From the NCBI RefSeq assembly GCF_000171235.2, contig NZ_ABEA03000080.1, positions 1-52,983 of the forward strand: a stretch of DNA of 52,983 nt, given 5' to 3'. Below, in pieces: positions 43,362 to 52,129 of the stretch (positions are counted from its first letter, which is position 1; each line of letters opens with the position of its first letter). Below the pieces are notes generated by a model. It saw nothing but the letters and a program-made list of their open reading frames with translations, was not told where the DNA came from and did not search any database. The position numbers were made by a program, and so were the translations under genes. The DNA comes from Geminisphaera colitermitum TAV2 (GTDB lineage: Bacteria > Verrucomicrobiota > Verrucomicrobiia > Opitutales > Opitutaceae).

Positions 43362-45242
43362 ATGTCCATTCCGATCAAGACCACGCTCAGCAGTCCGGCC
43401 ATCACCGCCGCGCTCGACGACCTCCATCGAGATCTCACCACCGTGCTGCCAAACACCCCGGACCTTGAACGTTGGACAATGAACATTGAGCGCACCGATA
43501 CCCTTGCGCCGGAAACCTTCATTCTCGAAGTCACCACCGACAACCGCATCTCCATCACCGCCAGCGACGACCTTGGTACGATCTACGGCATCTACGAATT
43601 TTCCCACCGCATCCTCGGCATTGATCCCCTCTGGTTTTGGAAAGCAATCACGCCCCCCCCGCTCGCCAGCTTCGCACCCGCCCCGCAACGCATCGAATCC
43701 CTTGCGCCCGCCTTCCGCTACCGCGGCTGGTTCATCAACGACGAAGACCTCCTCTGTCGCTGGAAAGAAAGCGGAAACTCCCGCTTCACCGACTGGCCCA
43801 AACGTGAGCAAACATTAAAACTCCCCCTCGTCGAAGAGCACAACGAACGACGCCTCTTGGATTGTTACACACCCGTGGTTGCCCCCGAAGTCATGGAAAA
43901 AGTCTTCGAGACACTCCTGCGTTTGGGCGGCAATCTCATCATCCCCGGCTCCTTCATAGACGTCTTTAACGAACCCGAAGCCGCGATCATTCGCGCGGCC
44001 GCCCGGCGCGGACTTTTCGTTTCGCAACACCATGTGGAGCCGCTCGGTGTCAGCCATTTTGGATACGAAACGTGGTGGGGACGACGTGGAAAATCCCCCA
44101 CCTTTTCCTACCGCGAAGATCCGCAGTCCATGCACGAATGCTGGAAAGCTTACGCCGAACGCTGGAACGCGTTGGCCGGGGACCGCATCATCTGGCAAAC
44201 AGGTCTGCGCGGACGTGGCGACCGTCCCCTGTGGCATCATGATCCCCACGCGCGGGAACGCGCCGGAGAATTCATCTCCTCGGCGCTTGCCGACCAGATG
44301 AACATCATTCGCACCGTGGACCCGCGACCCGCTCCTCCGGCCACACTGACATTGTGGCTTGAGGGGGCCGAACTCATGAAAGACGGAAAACTGGATGTGC
44401 CCGCGGAAGTGATTTACGTGTTCACGGATCACCCTCTCACCCAGGAAATGCAGGAGGATTTCCAAAAAGTCCCCCGCACACCCGAACGCCGGCGCGGATT
44501 TTATTATCATGTGGCCGTCTGGTGCGCTGGGCCGCACCTGGCGCAAGGACCGACACCGGGGAAAATCAGTCGGACCGTGAATGAAGTCCGGGCCAAAGGC
44601 GACACGGCCTATGCGATTTTGAACGTCTCAAATGTGCGCGAGCATCTGATGGGCATCGCTGTCTGGATGCGACAAGTGTGGAACCCCTCGCCTGTCTCCA
44701 CAGATTATTTTCTGTCCGAATGGTGTCCCAACGGCACCACACCGCTGTATCGACGATTGCTTGACGCCATCCCCGTGCGCGAGGACTGGAGTCTTTATGA
44801 CGGCAGTGCTCGCCTTCTGATCGAACGGTTGCTATCAGCCTCGGAAACCGGACGTCCGCCGGACGATATTTTTAAGCTCTTTGCTATTTTTGAGCCTTTC
44901 GAGAAAGAGCGGCAGCGAACGCAGTCCGTATTGCGCACCGCCTGTGTCGCGCTGGAAGGCATATTGCAAGAAGCCCCCGACATCATTGCGTCTCTGCCGC
45001 CCGACGAGGCGAATTTCGTGACAGCCAATCTCGTTGTCCACGCGACCATTTTGCGCGGCCTTTACGCGGCGGTTGACGCACTTTTGGAATCCGCCCCCCG
45101 GTATCCCGAAGCTGCCACGGCCCTCCAATCGATCCTTGACGCTTATCCCGGAGCCGAGACCGGACGCTGGAAACACTGGTATCGCGGCGACACCAAAATG
45201 GGCATCGCCCGCCTTTTGACCCGCATCCACGCACTCCACTAG
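43362..45242 (+). CDS. GH115-like glycoside hydrolase (alpha-glucuronidase family)
   Basis: 626 residues, no clear signal peptide. GH115-like order: ISITASDDLGTIYGIYEFSHRILGIDPLWFWKAITPPPLAS, FRYRGWFINDEDLLCRW, VFETLLRLGGNLIIPGSFIDVFNEPEAAIIRAAARRGLFVSQHHVEPLGVSHFGYETWWG, GRGDRPLWHHDPHARERAGEFISSALADQMNIIRT, YHVAVWCAGPHLAQGPTPGKI. The family removes glucuronic acid from xylan-type chains. It is shorter than many members, lacking the last beta domain. Between a pseudopilin and a beta-helix protein. Confidence 0.75.
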   Translation: MSIPIKTTLSSPAITAALDDLHRDLTTVLPNTPDLERWTMNIERTDTLAPETFILEVTTDNRISITASDDLGTIYGIYEFSHRILGIDPLWFWKAITPPPLASFAPAPQRIESLAPAFRYRGWFINDEDLLCRWKESGNSRFTDWPKREQTLKLPLVEEHNERRLLDCYTPVVAPEVMEKVFETLLRLGGNLIIPGSFIDVFNEPEAAIIRAAARRGLFVSQHHVEPLGVSHFGYETWWGRRGKSPTFSYREDPQSMHECWKAYAERWNALAGDRIIWQTGLRGRGDRPLWHHDPHARERAGEFISSALADQMNIIRTVDPRPAPPATLTLWLEGAELMKDGKLDVPAEVIYVFTDHPLTQEMQEDFQKVPRTPERRRGFYYHVAVWCAGPHLAQGPTPGKISRTVNEVRAKGDTAYAILNVSNVREHLMGIAVWMRQVWNPSPVSTDYFLSEWCPNGTTPLYRRLLDAIPVREDWSLYDGSARLLIERLLSASETGRPPDDIFKLFAIFEPFEKERQRTQSVLRTACVALEGILQEAPDIIASLPPDEANFVTANLVVHATILRGLYAAVDALLESAPRYPEAATALQSILDAYPGAETGRWKHWYRGDTKMGIARLLTRIHALH

Positions 45243-45301
45243 CAACGAACGCCGCACCGTCCCCCCCGCACATACACACACTCTCTTCACACCCGACACT
45301 C

Positions 45302-47443
45302 ATGCCCTCCTTTCGCCACACGCCCACCACCCTTTTCTTTCTTGTTGCGGCCACCTGTATCCAAGCCGCCACGACATACATCGTGGACAACCGCCACCCC
45401 GCCGCCACCGACACCAACCCCGGCACCACAACCGAAAAACCACTCCTCACGATCAACGCCGCCGCGCAACTCGCTCAACCCGGCGACACCATTGAAATCG
45501 CCCCCGGCATCTACCGCGAACGCGTCATTCCCACGCGCGGTGGCGAGACCGGACAACCCATCACCTATCGCGCCCGCAAACCCGGCACCGTCACCATCAA
45601 AGGCTCCGACGAATGGCATCCCGACTGGTCACCGCTTACCCCGCTCCTTCCGGTTTCCGAAAACCTGCGAACACAGCTTTACCGCGCCCCCCTCGACCTC
45701 GCCCTGTTCGCCGATTGGCGTCCCCATCGTGACCCGCGCCTCGCCGTCACGCCCAGCCCCTTTCACGAAGAAAACATCCCCTCCAACGGACAGGACAAAC
45801 TCGCCAAAGCCGACAAACTCGTCGGCCCTCCGCTCACCGTCCTCGCCCGCCCCACAACCCTCCCCGGCCACTGGCCCCTCGTCATCGGCCAGCTCTACGC
45901 CAACGGCCAGCCCCTCGCCCAAACTCGCGATCCCGACGAACTGGCCCGCCTGCCCGGCAGCTTCACCGTTGATGCAGACGGCGCGCACATCCTCGTCCAC
46001 CTACCCACCTCCGCCACCCGCCCTGACGAACTCGCATGGGAAATCACCACCCGCGAAAGCATCTTCGCCCCGGCCAAACGCAGACTCGGTCACATCATCC
46101 TTGAAGACCTCATCTTCGAACACGCCGCCAACCAGTCCCCCTGGCCCAGCGTAGGCGCGGTCAGCGTTCGCAACGGTCATGACTGGATCATCCGCCGCTG
46201 CACCATCCGCCACGCCGCCTCCGTCGGACTCGATATCGGCGGCGAATGGTTCGACGGCACCCGCCTCTTTGGCGATGCTCCTGATTCCCGAAGTCACCTC
46301 ATCGAAGACTGCACCATTCACGACAACGGACTCACCGGCATCTACGGCTACGAAGTCCGCGACGTCACGATCCGCCGCAACGAAATCCACTCCAACAACC
46401 GTCTCGGTTTTATCAACGGACTCAACGCCCGCTGGGAAGAATACGCCGGCATCAAACTCCTCCACGCCCGCCGCATTCGCATCGAAGACAACTACGTTCA
46501 CGACAACCACGCCTTCGGCATCTGGTTCGACAACCAATGGCAAGGCTCCCGCATCTCCCGAAACCTCGTCGTTGGAAACCAGTTTGGCGGCATTTTTATT
46601 GAATTCGGAACTGCCCCCACTGCTCCGCTTCTCATCGACAACAACATCGTCCTCTTCACCGACGAAGGCTCCGGCATCTACTGCCACGACGCCAGCAACG
46701 TCATCATCGCCAGCAACCTCTTGTATCAGAACAAAGACTACGGACTCTGGATGTGGTCCGTGAGTCCCCGAGGCGGCACCAGCGACAACCACGCAACCGC
46801 CAACATTTTTTACGGCAACGGAGCTGGCAACATCGGCTATCCCGGCCTCGGCGAGATCAACAAAAACAACACCTCCGACTACAACCTCTTCGCCAACAAA
46901 ACCTGGGCGCGCAGCGCCGACGCCCCGACATTCTCCCTTCACGAAAGCAACTCCAAGCCCTCCGTCACGCGCCCGCAAGTTGCCCACCAGATCACCGACG
47001 CCCTGAACGCCTCCGGAGGACCGGATGCCACCTTGCCCTACGAACACTGGCGCGCCCAACCCGCCCGCGCCCTTACCCTCGGCCAATGGCAAACCATCAC
47101 CGGCAACGACCGCCACAGCCTTTCCGGCGGCGGCTTCGCCAAAGCCCTCTACCGCCCCGCGCTCCGCCAGCTTGAAATCATCCCCCACGCCAACCTCGGC
47201 CAACTCAAGGCTCCTGTGACCAAGGACGCCGAACGCGACTACTTCGGACGCCTCCGCCCCGCAAACGGCACCGCGCCCGCCGGCCCCTTTTTCTTCAGCC
47301 AGGACGAACTCACACGCGTCACCACCTTTGCCAGCTACGGACGGAACAAAGAAAAACAACTCATTCGGAAAGACAACGAACGCCACGGCCTCCAAAACCT
47401 CATCCTCTGGCCCAAGCCCCCCCTGACTACACCCGCAAACTAA
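45302..47443 (+). CDS. Secreted right-handed parallel beta-helix protein
   Basis: 713 residues with a signal peptide (MPSFRHTPTTLFFLVAATCIQAA). The DUF1565-like start (YIVDNRHPAATDTNPGTTTEKPLLTINAAAQLAQPGDTIEIAPGIYRERV) leads to many beta-helix coils (IEDCTIHDNGLTGIYGYEVRDVTIRRNEIHSNN, IRIEDNYVHDNHAFGIWFDNQW, LLIDNNIVLFTDEGSGIYCHDASNVIIASNLLYQNKDYGLWMW). This fold serves polysaccharide lyases and GH28-like hydrolases; the catalytic type cannot be told by eye. Downstream of the GH115-like gene, so probably acts on acidic side-chain polymers. Confidence 0.85.
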   Translation: MPSFRHTPTTLFFLVAATCIQAATTYIVDNRHPAATDTNPGTTTEKPLLTINAAAQLAQPGDTIEIAPGIYRERVIPTRGGETGQPITYRARKPGTVTIKGSDEWHPDWSPLTPLLPVSENLRTQLYRAPLDLALFADWRPHRDPRLAVTPSPFHEENIPSNGQDKLAKADKLVGPPLTVLARPTTLPGHWPLVIGQLYANGQPLAQTRDPDELARLPGSFTVDADGAHILVHLPTSATRPDELAWEITTRESIFAPAKRRLGHIILEDLIFEHAANQSPWPSVGAVSVRNGHDWIIRRCTIRHAASVGLDIGGEWFDGTRLFGDAPDSRSHLIEDCTIHDNGLTGIYGYEVRDVTIRRNEIHSNNRLGFINGLNARWEEYAGIKLLHARRIRIEDNYVHDNHAFGIWFDNQWQGSRISRNLVVGNQFGGIFIEFGTAPTAPLLIDNNIVLFTDEGSGIYCHDASNVIIASNLLYQNKDYGLWMWSVSPRGGTSDNHATANIFYGNGAGNIGYPGLGEINKNNTSDYNLFANKTWARSADAPTFSLHESNSKPSVTRPQVAHQITDALNASGGPDATLPYEHWRAQPARALTLGQWQTITGNDRHSLSGGGFAKALYRPALRQLEIIPHANLGQLKAPVTKDAERDYFGRLRPANGTAPAGPFFFSQDELTRVTTFASYGRNKEKQLIRKDNERHGLQNLILWPKPPLTTPAN

Positions 47444-47458
47444 ACCACCCGCGTCCTC

Positions 47459-47467
47459 CCCCCCCCC
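47459..47467. repeat. C9 tract in an intergenic gap
   Basis: Nine C, 20 bases before the next start at 47487. Confidence 0.9.
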
Positions 47468-47486
47468 GATCTCAAATTCAACCACC

Positions 47487-48212
47487 ATGAAACACCACCT
47501 CTGCTCTGCCACGCTGCTGCTCATCCTCGGTGCGCTTACCGGCACTGCGGCTGCCATTGCTGCCAGCGCTGACAATGACCTCATCCATTCGACGACCTTT
47601 GCTGCGCCCGCCGACTTCACCGACAACTTCGAAACCACAACCCCCGCCCAAGGTGTTTCCGAGATGAAACACGATCAGCACTCCGATGGTCACGGGATCC
47701 GCAAAACTGGCCCCGGCCTGCAATCCTCCCTCCTCAGCCGCCCTGCGAAAACAGTCTCCATTGAAAACGCCAGCATCACCGCCCGCTTCCGTTTTGCCAC
47801 GCTCCTGAAAGGACCAAGTTTCGGCTTTTGGGCGCGGGTGGATACGCACACCACCACCGGCTACCTCGGCATCATTTCCTTCGACGACCCGCAAAACGTC
47901 CGCCTCCGCATCTTCGACAGCGACTCCAACCCCGGCAAACAGTCCGCCGGCACGCTGCTCAAGGACGAACACATCAAAATCACCACAGCCCTCTCCACCA
48001 AAGTTTTTTACCGGGGCGCCTTTCGCGTCATCACCACCCCGGCAGGCGAAGCAAGCCTCTCACTTCAACTGTCCGCGGACGACGGCACGCCACTCACGAA
48101 CACCCTCGCCACCGACACGACCAACCCCCGCCTCGCGTCCGGACGCACTGGCGTTCGCATCGCAGGCCAGACCATCGTTTGGGACGATTTTACCCTTTCT
48201 CGCGTTAAATAA
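47487..48212 (+). CDS. Secreted concanavalin-like protein, unknown function
   Basis: 241 residues with a signal peptide (MKHHLCSATLLLILGALTGTAAAIAA). Phrases such as GFWARVDTHTTTGYLGIISFDDPQNVRLRIFDSDSNPGKQS and ASGRTGVRIAGQTIVWDDFTLSRV suggest a beta-sandwich like DUF1080/LamG. It aligns with the next gene over most of its length but lacks the PEP-CTERM tail. Confidence 0.75.
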   Translation: MKHHLCSATLLLILGALTGTAAAIAASADNDLIHSTTFAAPADFTDNFETTTPAQGVSEMKHDQHSDGHGIRKTGPGLQSSLLSRPAKTVSIENASITARFRFATLLKGPSFGFWARVDTHTTTGYLGIISFDDPQNVRLRIFDSDSNPGKQSAGTLLKDEHIKITTALSTKVFYRGAFRVITTPAGEASLSLQLSADDGTPLTNTLATDTTNPRLASGRTGVRIAGQTIVWDDFTLSRVK

Positions 48213-48254
48213 CCACGCTCCACAACCAAACCACTCCACAAAAACATCCAAAAA

Positions 48255-49073
48255 ATGAATACAAAAACACGGCATCTCACCATTATTGCCACGCTCGCCA
48301 CCCTGGCCGCGCTGGCCGTCTTCCCGCTCGTCGTCCGCGCTGCGGATTTCTCCACGGACTTCACCAACACCAGCAATTTCACCAACAACTTCGTTTTCCA
48401 GACGGCATCTGGGGCCGCCACGTTCGACAGTTACACCCTCTCCGGTGCAACGGCTCCGATTCTTCGCAAAAAAGGAACAGGCAGTCAGTCCGCCATCCTT
48501 AAAACAGGCGAGTCGCCGGACCTTTTCGATGATGTCACCATTACCGCCGATGTAAGATTCAGCGGCAGCGGCCCCAGCATAGGTCTCTACTCACGTGTGG
48601 GAACCGACGGCAAAGGCTATGTCGGACTCATTGACATCAAGAGCGCCACCAGCGTCCAGTTCCGCATCTACGACAGCGATTCGAATGCTGCATCCAGCGG
48701 AGTAGGAACTGCGCGCCTCACCGAAACAGTCACTTTGGATGGGGTGACATTGAGTTATGCTTCCTTCTACACCATTTCCTTCACCACCATCACCATGGAC
48801 AGCAATACAGTGAAATTGACACTGACGCTATCCAGCCTGAGCGGCGATGAGATTGCCTCACGGTCATACAGTGACACCACAAGTCCGGTTCTCACGCCGG
48901 GACAGGTTGGTTTCCGCACTGCTTCCGAAACACTCTATATCAACAACTTCTCCGCCACCACCGTCAGCACCGTTCCCGAACCCGCCACGACTCCGGTCCT
49001 TATCGCTGCCGCCGCTCTTGCGTTCCTCGCCTGCACCCGTCCGCGCCGGGCAACGGTTCGCAAGCGGCGATGA
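48255..49073 (+). CDS. PEP-CTERM protein, paralogue of the preceding gene
   Basis: 272 residues. Signal peptide (TIIATLATLAALAVFPLVVRA), the same beta-sandwich pattern (IGLYSRVGTDGKGYVGLIDIKSATSVQFRIYDSDSNAASSG, LTPGQVGFRTASETLYINNFSATTV) and the C-terminal signal VPEPATTPVLIAAAALAFLACTRPRRATVRKRR. Probably arose by tandem duplication with its neighbour. Its 3' end overlaps the convergent GH130-like gene by 74 bases. Confidence 0.87.
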   Translation: MNTKTRHLTIIATLATLAALAVFPLVVRAADFSTDFTNTSNFTNNFVFQTASGAATFDSYTLSGATAPILRKKGTGSQSAILKTGESPDLFDDVTITADVRFSGSGPSIGLYSRVGTDGKGYVGLIDIKSATSVQFRIYDSDSNAASSGVGTARLTETVTLDGVTLSYASFYTISFTTITMDSNTVKLTLTLSSLSGDEIASRSYSDTTSPVLTPGQVGFRTASETLYINNFSATTVSTVPEPATTPVLIAAAALAFLACTRPRRATVRKRR

Positions 49074-50052
49074 GATCGTCCACGTGAGCACTCGCCATTG
49101 CGACCACCGTGTCGGCGGCGCCGTAGTAAAGACGCGCCTCGCCGTTGTCCTCGAGGATGAGGCCGCACGGGAAAATCACGCTGCCGCGGAAACCATCGAG
49201 TTCGTAGTCGGCCTCGGGCGTCAGAAGCGGCTTGCGACACAGACCGATAACCTTTGTCGGGTCCTCCAAATCGAGCAGCATCAACCCCGCGTCGTAACGT
49301 TTGATCCACGGCGATTTTTCCCAGCCTTTTAACGGATGTAGCTCATCTTTGAATACACTATGGATCGGCGTCAGCCAGCCGGCGCGTGTGCGCACCGGCG
49401 GGGCGGCAGGGCCGATCTTGCTGTTGGCAAACGGCACCTCCTCGCTCCCCAAGACCAAGCGCGTGTCGCCCCAGTAACACAAATCAGGAGAACGGCTCGC
49501 CCAGATTTCAAACGCCTCCGGCTTGCCGCGACCATAGATCGGAAACGGACGCTCCAAACGCACATATTCGCCGCCGATTTTCTCAGGAAACACGACCATG
49601 TTGCGATTGTCGGGCGTCGAAAGACTGAGAAATTTGAACGACGAAAAATCCTCCGTCGTTGCCACGCCACCCAGCACGCCGTGAGCCGTGTCCACTGCGA
49701 AACAAAGGATCAGACGCCCGTCCACCACCGTGATGCGCGGATCATACACACGACGAATTTCCTGCGGACCAAAGCGCTTCACGTTGTAAAGCCCGGCCAG
49801 CGCAACACGCGCACGCTCCTCGTCAAACACGGGCTCCTTGGTGACCGTCCACTTGATGCCATCATCGCTCCACGCGAGTCCCAGATTGGTGCCCTCAAAC
49901 GGCGGCGGCTGTCCCCAAGTGCCGTAGTCGTTGCGAAACAACATGACATAGCGTCCCTGATATTTGGCGACGCCGGCATTAAACACCGTCGTGGCCTTGA
50001 AGGGACAGTCGGTGTGCTTGAGGACAGGATTGGCGGGATGACGAGTGAGCAT
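49000..50052 (-). CDS. GH130-like beta-mannoside phosphorylase
   Basis: About 350 residues from ATG 50052 (MLTRHPANPVLKHTDCPFKATTVFNAGVAKYQGRYVMLFRNDYG). Five-bladed propeller with the general acid Asp in RRVYDPRITVVDGRLILCFAVDT, then FPIYGRGKPEAFEIWASRSPDLCYWG, GPAAPPVRTRAGWLTPIHSV and LYYGAADTVVAMA. The family phosphorolyses mannosyl-linked oligosaccharides in the cytoplasm. The frame is open to 50133 but that part is the conserved upstream region. Confidence 0.88.
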   Translation of the reverse strand: MLTRHPANPVLKHTDCPFKATTVFNAGVAKYQGRYVMLFRNDYGTWGQPPPFEGTNLGLAWSDDGIKWTVTKEPVFDEERARVALAGLYNVKRFGPQEIRRVYDPRITVVDGRLILCFAVDTAHGVLGGVATTEDFSSFKFLSLSTPDNRNMVVFPEKIGGEYVRLERPFPIYGRGKPEAFEIWASRSPDLCYWGDTRLVLGSEEVPFANSKIGPAAPPVRTRAGWLTPIHSVFKDELHPLKGWEKSPWIKRYDAGLMLLDLEDPTKVIGLCRKPLLTPEADYELDGFRGSVIFPCGLILEDNGEARLYYGAADTVVAMASAHVDDLIAACEPLPGADGCRRGTQERRQR

Positions 50053-50119
50053 GGCGTCGGAAAATAAAACCGGAAAACAGAACTGACCCGCCGCGCACAA
50101 CCCGGCAACCCACCCGGAC

Positions 50120-50133
50120 ATGAACACGTTCAT
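50120..50133. promoter_or_regulatory. Palindrome ATGAAC-AC-GTTCAT upstream of the GH130-like gene
   Basis: Identical to 52116-52129 at the start of the LacI gene, while the surrounding sequence has diverged. Likely a LacI-type operator. Confidence 0.5.
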
Positions 50134-50152
50134 ATTCGCCGATGTCGCCCCT
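50120..50152 (+). pseudogene. Remnant of a LacI gene start
   Basis: The first codons (MNTFIFADVA) resemble those of the LacI gene at 52116 (MNTFISDARE), and the region upstream is similar too. The likeness stops at the C11 tract (50153), so a divergent LacI partner of the GH130-like gene seems to have been lost there. Confidence 0.5.
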
Positions 50153-50163
50153 CCCCCCCCCCC
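50153..50163. repeat. C11 tract at the LacI remnant
   Basis: Marks the point where similarity to the LacI start ends; the DUF4034-like stop follows 22 bases on. Confidence 0.95.
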
Positions 50164-50184
50164 TCCTGTCCTTTTCTCGACTGC

Positions 50185-51822
50185 CTATAGGGCCGGAGGC
50201 AAAGGACTTGGCGGATGCAATATCAATGCGCGCAACCGTCCCGCTTCTTCCAGATAGCCACTCTCGCGGCGCAACGCGGCGTCAAGCAAAGCACCAGCAG
50301 CCTCCGAATCGCCAATCTCGTAAAAACGCAACGCGCACGCCGTGGCACCCTGCGAGGCATACAAATCGTTGTCCCAATCGAAATCGCCCGGCCTCACATC
50401 GGATGCCGCACGCATTCCAGAAAGCACTGCTTGTGCGATTTGGTAAGCCTTGCGATTCGTCTTCAATGCAATGATCGCCTCGCGCGCACGCACCGCCGCG
50501 ACGGAATCCCCCTCGTGCAAAGCGGCCTCATAAAGCGTGATTTTCCCGATCAAATTATGCGGACGGCTCCGATCAAACTTTGTGGCAAGGGCACGGGCGC
50601 GTGGCAAATCCCGCAACGCAATGCTGACCCGGCATTGCTCGGCCACCTCGTCGAGCGACCGGATTGACGCCACCGGCGTCGAAATATCACGCGCGCCAAA
50701 ACCCGCCGCATAGTTGCGCGCCCGACCATGCCCCAGGTAAAATAACGTCAGCCAGCGATTCATCGTCCGGTCCCCCGTCAATTCCGCGCACCGTTTCTCC
50801 GCATCATCCGTGCGCCCCTGCCGCTCGATAATCTCGATCGAAGCGAGCTCTTGGCGCAGCCCCGACTTTGCCATCCATGCGTTGTAATTTTCCCGTCCAT
50901 TCCAGTTGCCAAAATTGACGACGGGGCCGATCTCACCAAGAAGCTGGCGCACCCGCCTCCAGTCTCCGGTCAGGCCCGCCGCATAACAAAACCGGGACTG
51001 GATCAGAAACCGTTTTGCCGCTGGCGTCCGCCCCAGCCATGTCTCGTAACCACGCACCATCCGGGCGTAATCTGGATGGTGCAAAACCACGAACTTGTCC
51101 TCCTCCCGGTTTGCCGCCGAGCCAAGAAGCCGTGCATAAAGAATGTCACCCTCAGCCCCCCCCAGCCGCTCCGCTACGCCGGCGGCATAATATTCCAATT
51201 CACCCGGTTTCCCAAACCAGCGCGGCAGCAAATAATTTCCCATCAAATTGTAGGCCGGGAAAAAACCCGGCTCACGTTCTGTCACTTCATCCAGCAAGCG
51301 GCGCGCCTCTTCGAAATCTCCCGGAGCCCGAATGCCAGCCGCCAGATAGACACCATAAAGCGATGTTGTGACCGACACTGGCGACGCCGCCAGCACCTCC
51401 AACGCCCTGCCGCGGCGCTCCTTGAAAAGTTTCCGCCCCTCCGGGGAAACACTGCTGGCAAACCCCGTCCCGCGCGCCTTCCACGCGTAATCCATGTAAA
51501 AAGTCGCCTGCATCAAGCGGGCGGGCGTCGAATCGGGATGCGACTCCACCCATTTTTTAATCATTTCCTCCCGCGCCTTCCACTCGGCGTCTCCTTTTTT
51601 TGAATACGGACCAAAGCCCTCGAAATATCCACACAAGTCGCTCCAGGAATCGGTAATCGCAAACGGTCCCTCCGCGACCTTCGCATAAAGCGCCTCAAGC
51701 TCGTTATATTTGGCAGCAGCAAGCAGCCTGCCCACCTGTTGCCCGACCGATTGCGCGGAAACCGCGCTCACCAGACACGCCCAAAACAGCAAGATCATCA
51801 TAACCGGACGAAGGCAGTTCAT
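50185..51822 (-). CDS. Secreted DUF4034/TPR-like protein
   Basis: 545 residues with a signal peptide (MNCLRPVMMILLFWACLVSAVSA). The first part (LEALYAKVAEGPFAITDSWSDLCGYFEGF, REEMIKKWVESHPDSTPARLMQATFYMDYAWKARG) fits DUF4034. The rest is alpha-helical with TPR-like patterns (FEEARRLLDEVTEREPGFFPAYNLMGNYLLPRWFGKPGELEYYAAGVAERLGG). Function unknown. Bounded by C tracts at 50153 and 51874. Confidence 0.75.
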   Translation of the reverse strand: MNCLRPVMMILLFWACLVSAVSAQSVGQQVGRLLAAAKYNELEALYAKVAEGPFAITDSWSDLCGYFEGFGPYSKKGDAEWKAREEMIKKWVESHPDSTPARLMQATFYMDYAWKARGTGFASSVSPEGRKLFKERRGRALEVLAASPVSVTTSLYGVYLAAGIRAPGDFEEARRLLDEVTEREPGFFPAYNLMGNYLLPRWFGKPGELEYYAAGVAERLGGAEGDILYARLLGSAANREEDKFVVLHHPDYARMVRGYETWLGRTPAAKRFLIQSRFCYAAGLTGDWRRVRQLLGEIGPVVNFGNWNGRENYNAWMAKSGLRQELASIEIIERQGRTDDAEKRCAELTGDRTMNRWLTLFYLGHGRARNYAAGFGARDISTPVASIRSLDEVAEQCRVSIALRDLPRARALATKFDRSRPHNLIGKITLYEAALHEGDSVAAVRAREAIIALKTNRKAYQIAQAVLSGMRAASDVRPGDFDWDNDLYASQGATACALRFYEIGDSEAAGALLDAALRRESGYLEEAGRLRALILHPPSPLPPAL

Positions 51823-51873
51823 GGACGCATGAAACTCGCATGGCTCACTCGTTCAGCAATGACAAAATCCCCT

Positions 51874-51888
51874 CCCCCCCCCCCCCCC
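51874..51888. repeat. C15 tract upstream of the DUF4034-like gene
   Basis: Fifteen C, 51 bases upstream of the start at 51822, in its leader or promoter. Confidence 0.95.
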
Positions 51889-51941
51889 GTTCCCACCCTG
51901 CTTCATCCTGAATGATGAGGATGAGAGCATGATGGAGAAAA

Positions 51942-52048
51942 TAGAGCAGTTTCATTTAAACTGTAGCCATTTGATACCTGGTAGGGAGGCCTCGGAGAGG
52001 CCTCCCTACCGTTAAGACGACGGCTATATCTCAACTTAAAATGCTCTA
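51942..52048. repeat. MITE-like element, copy C (107 bp, internal deletion)
   Basis: Both terminal repeats (TAGAGCAGTTTCATTTAA ... TGCTCTA) are intact. The two internal AGGCCTC arms are fused into one short palindrome, with about 70 bases lost. Confidence 0.88.
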
Positions 52049-52115
52049 ATTGGCGGGAGAAAAAACCGGAAAACAGAACTGGCCCCACCTCTCCGAACCG
52101 GCAACCTGCCCGGAT

Positions 52116-52129
52116 ATGAACACGTTCAT
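52116..52129. promoter_or_regulatory. Palindrome ATGAAC-AC-GTTCAT over the LacI start codon
   Basis: Same 14 bases as 50120-50133, with a 2-base centre, as in many LacI-family operators. Confidence 0.5.

Noticed and set aside
46001-47638. A 545-residue minus-strand frame opposite the beta-helix gene
   Set aside because: Antisense shadow rich in Gly and Val; the plus frame shows beta-helix repeats.
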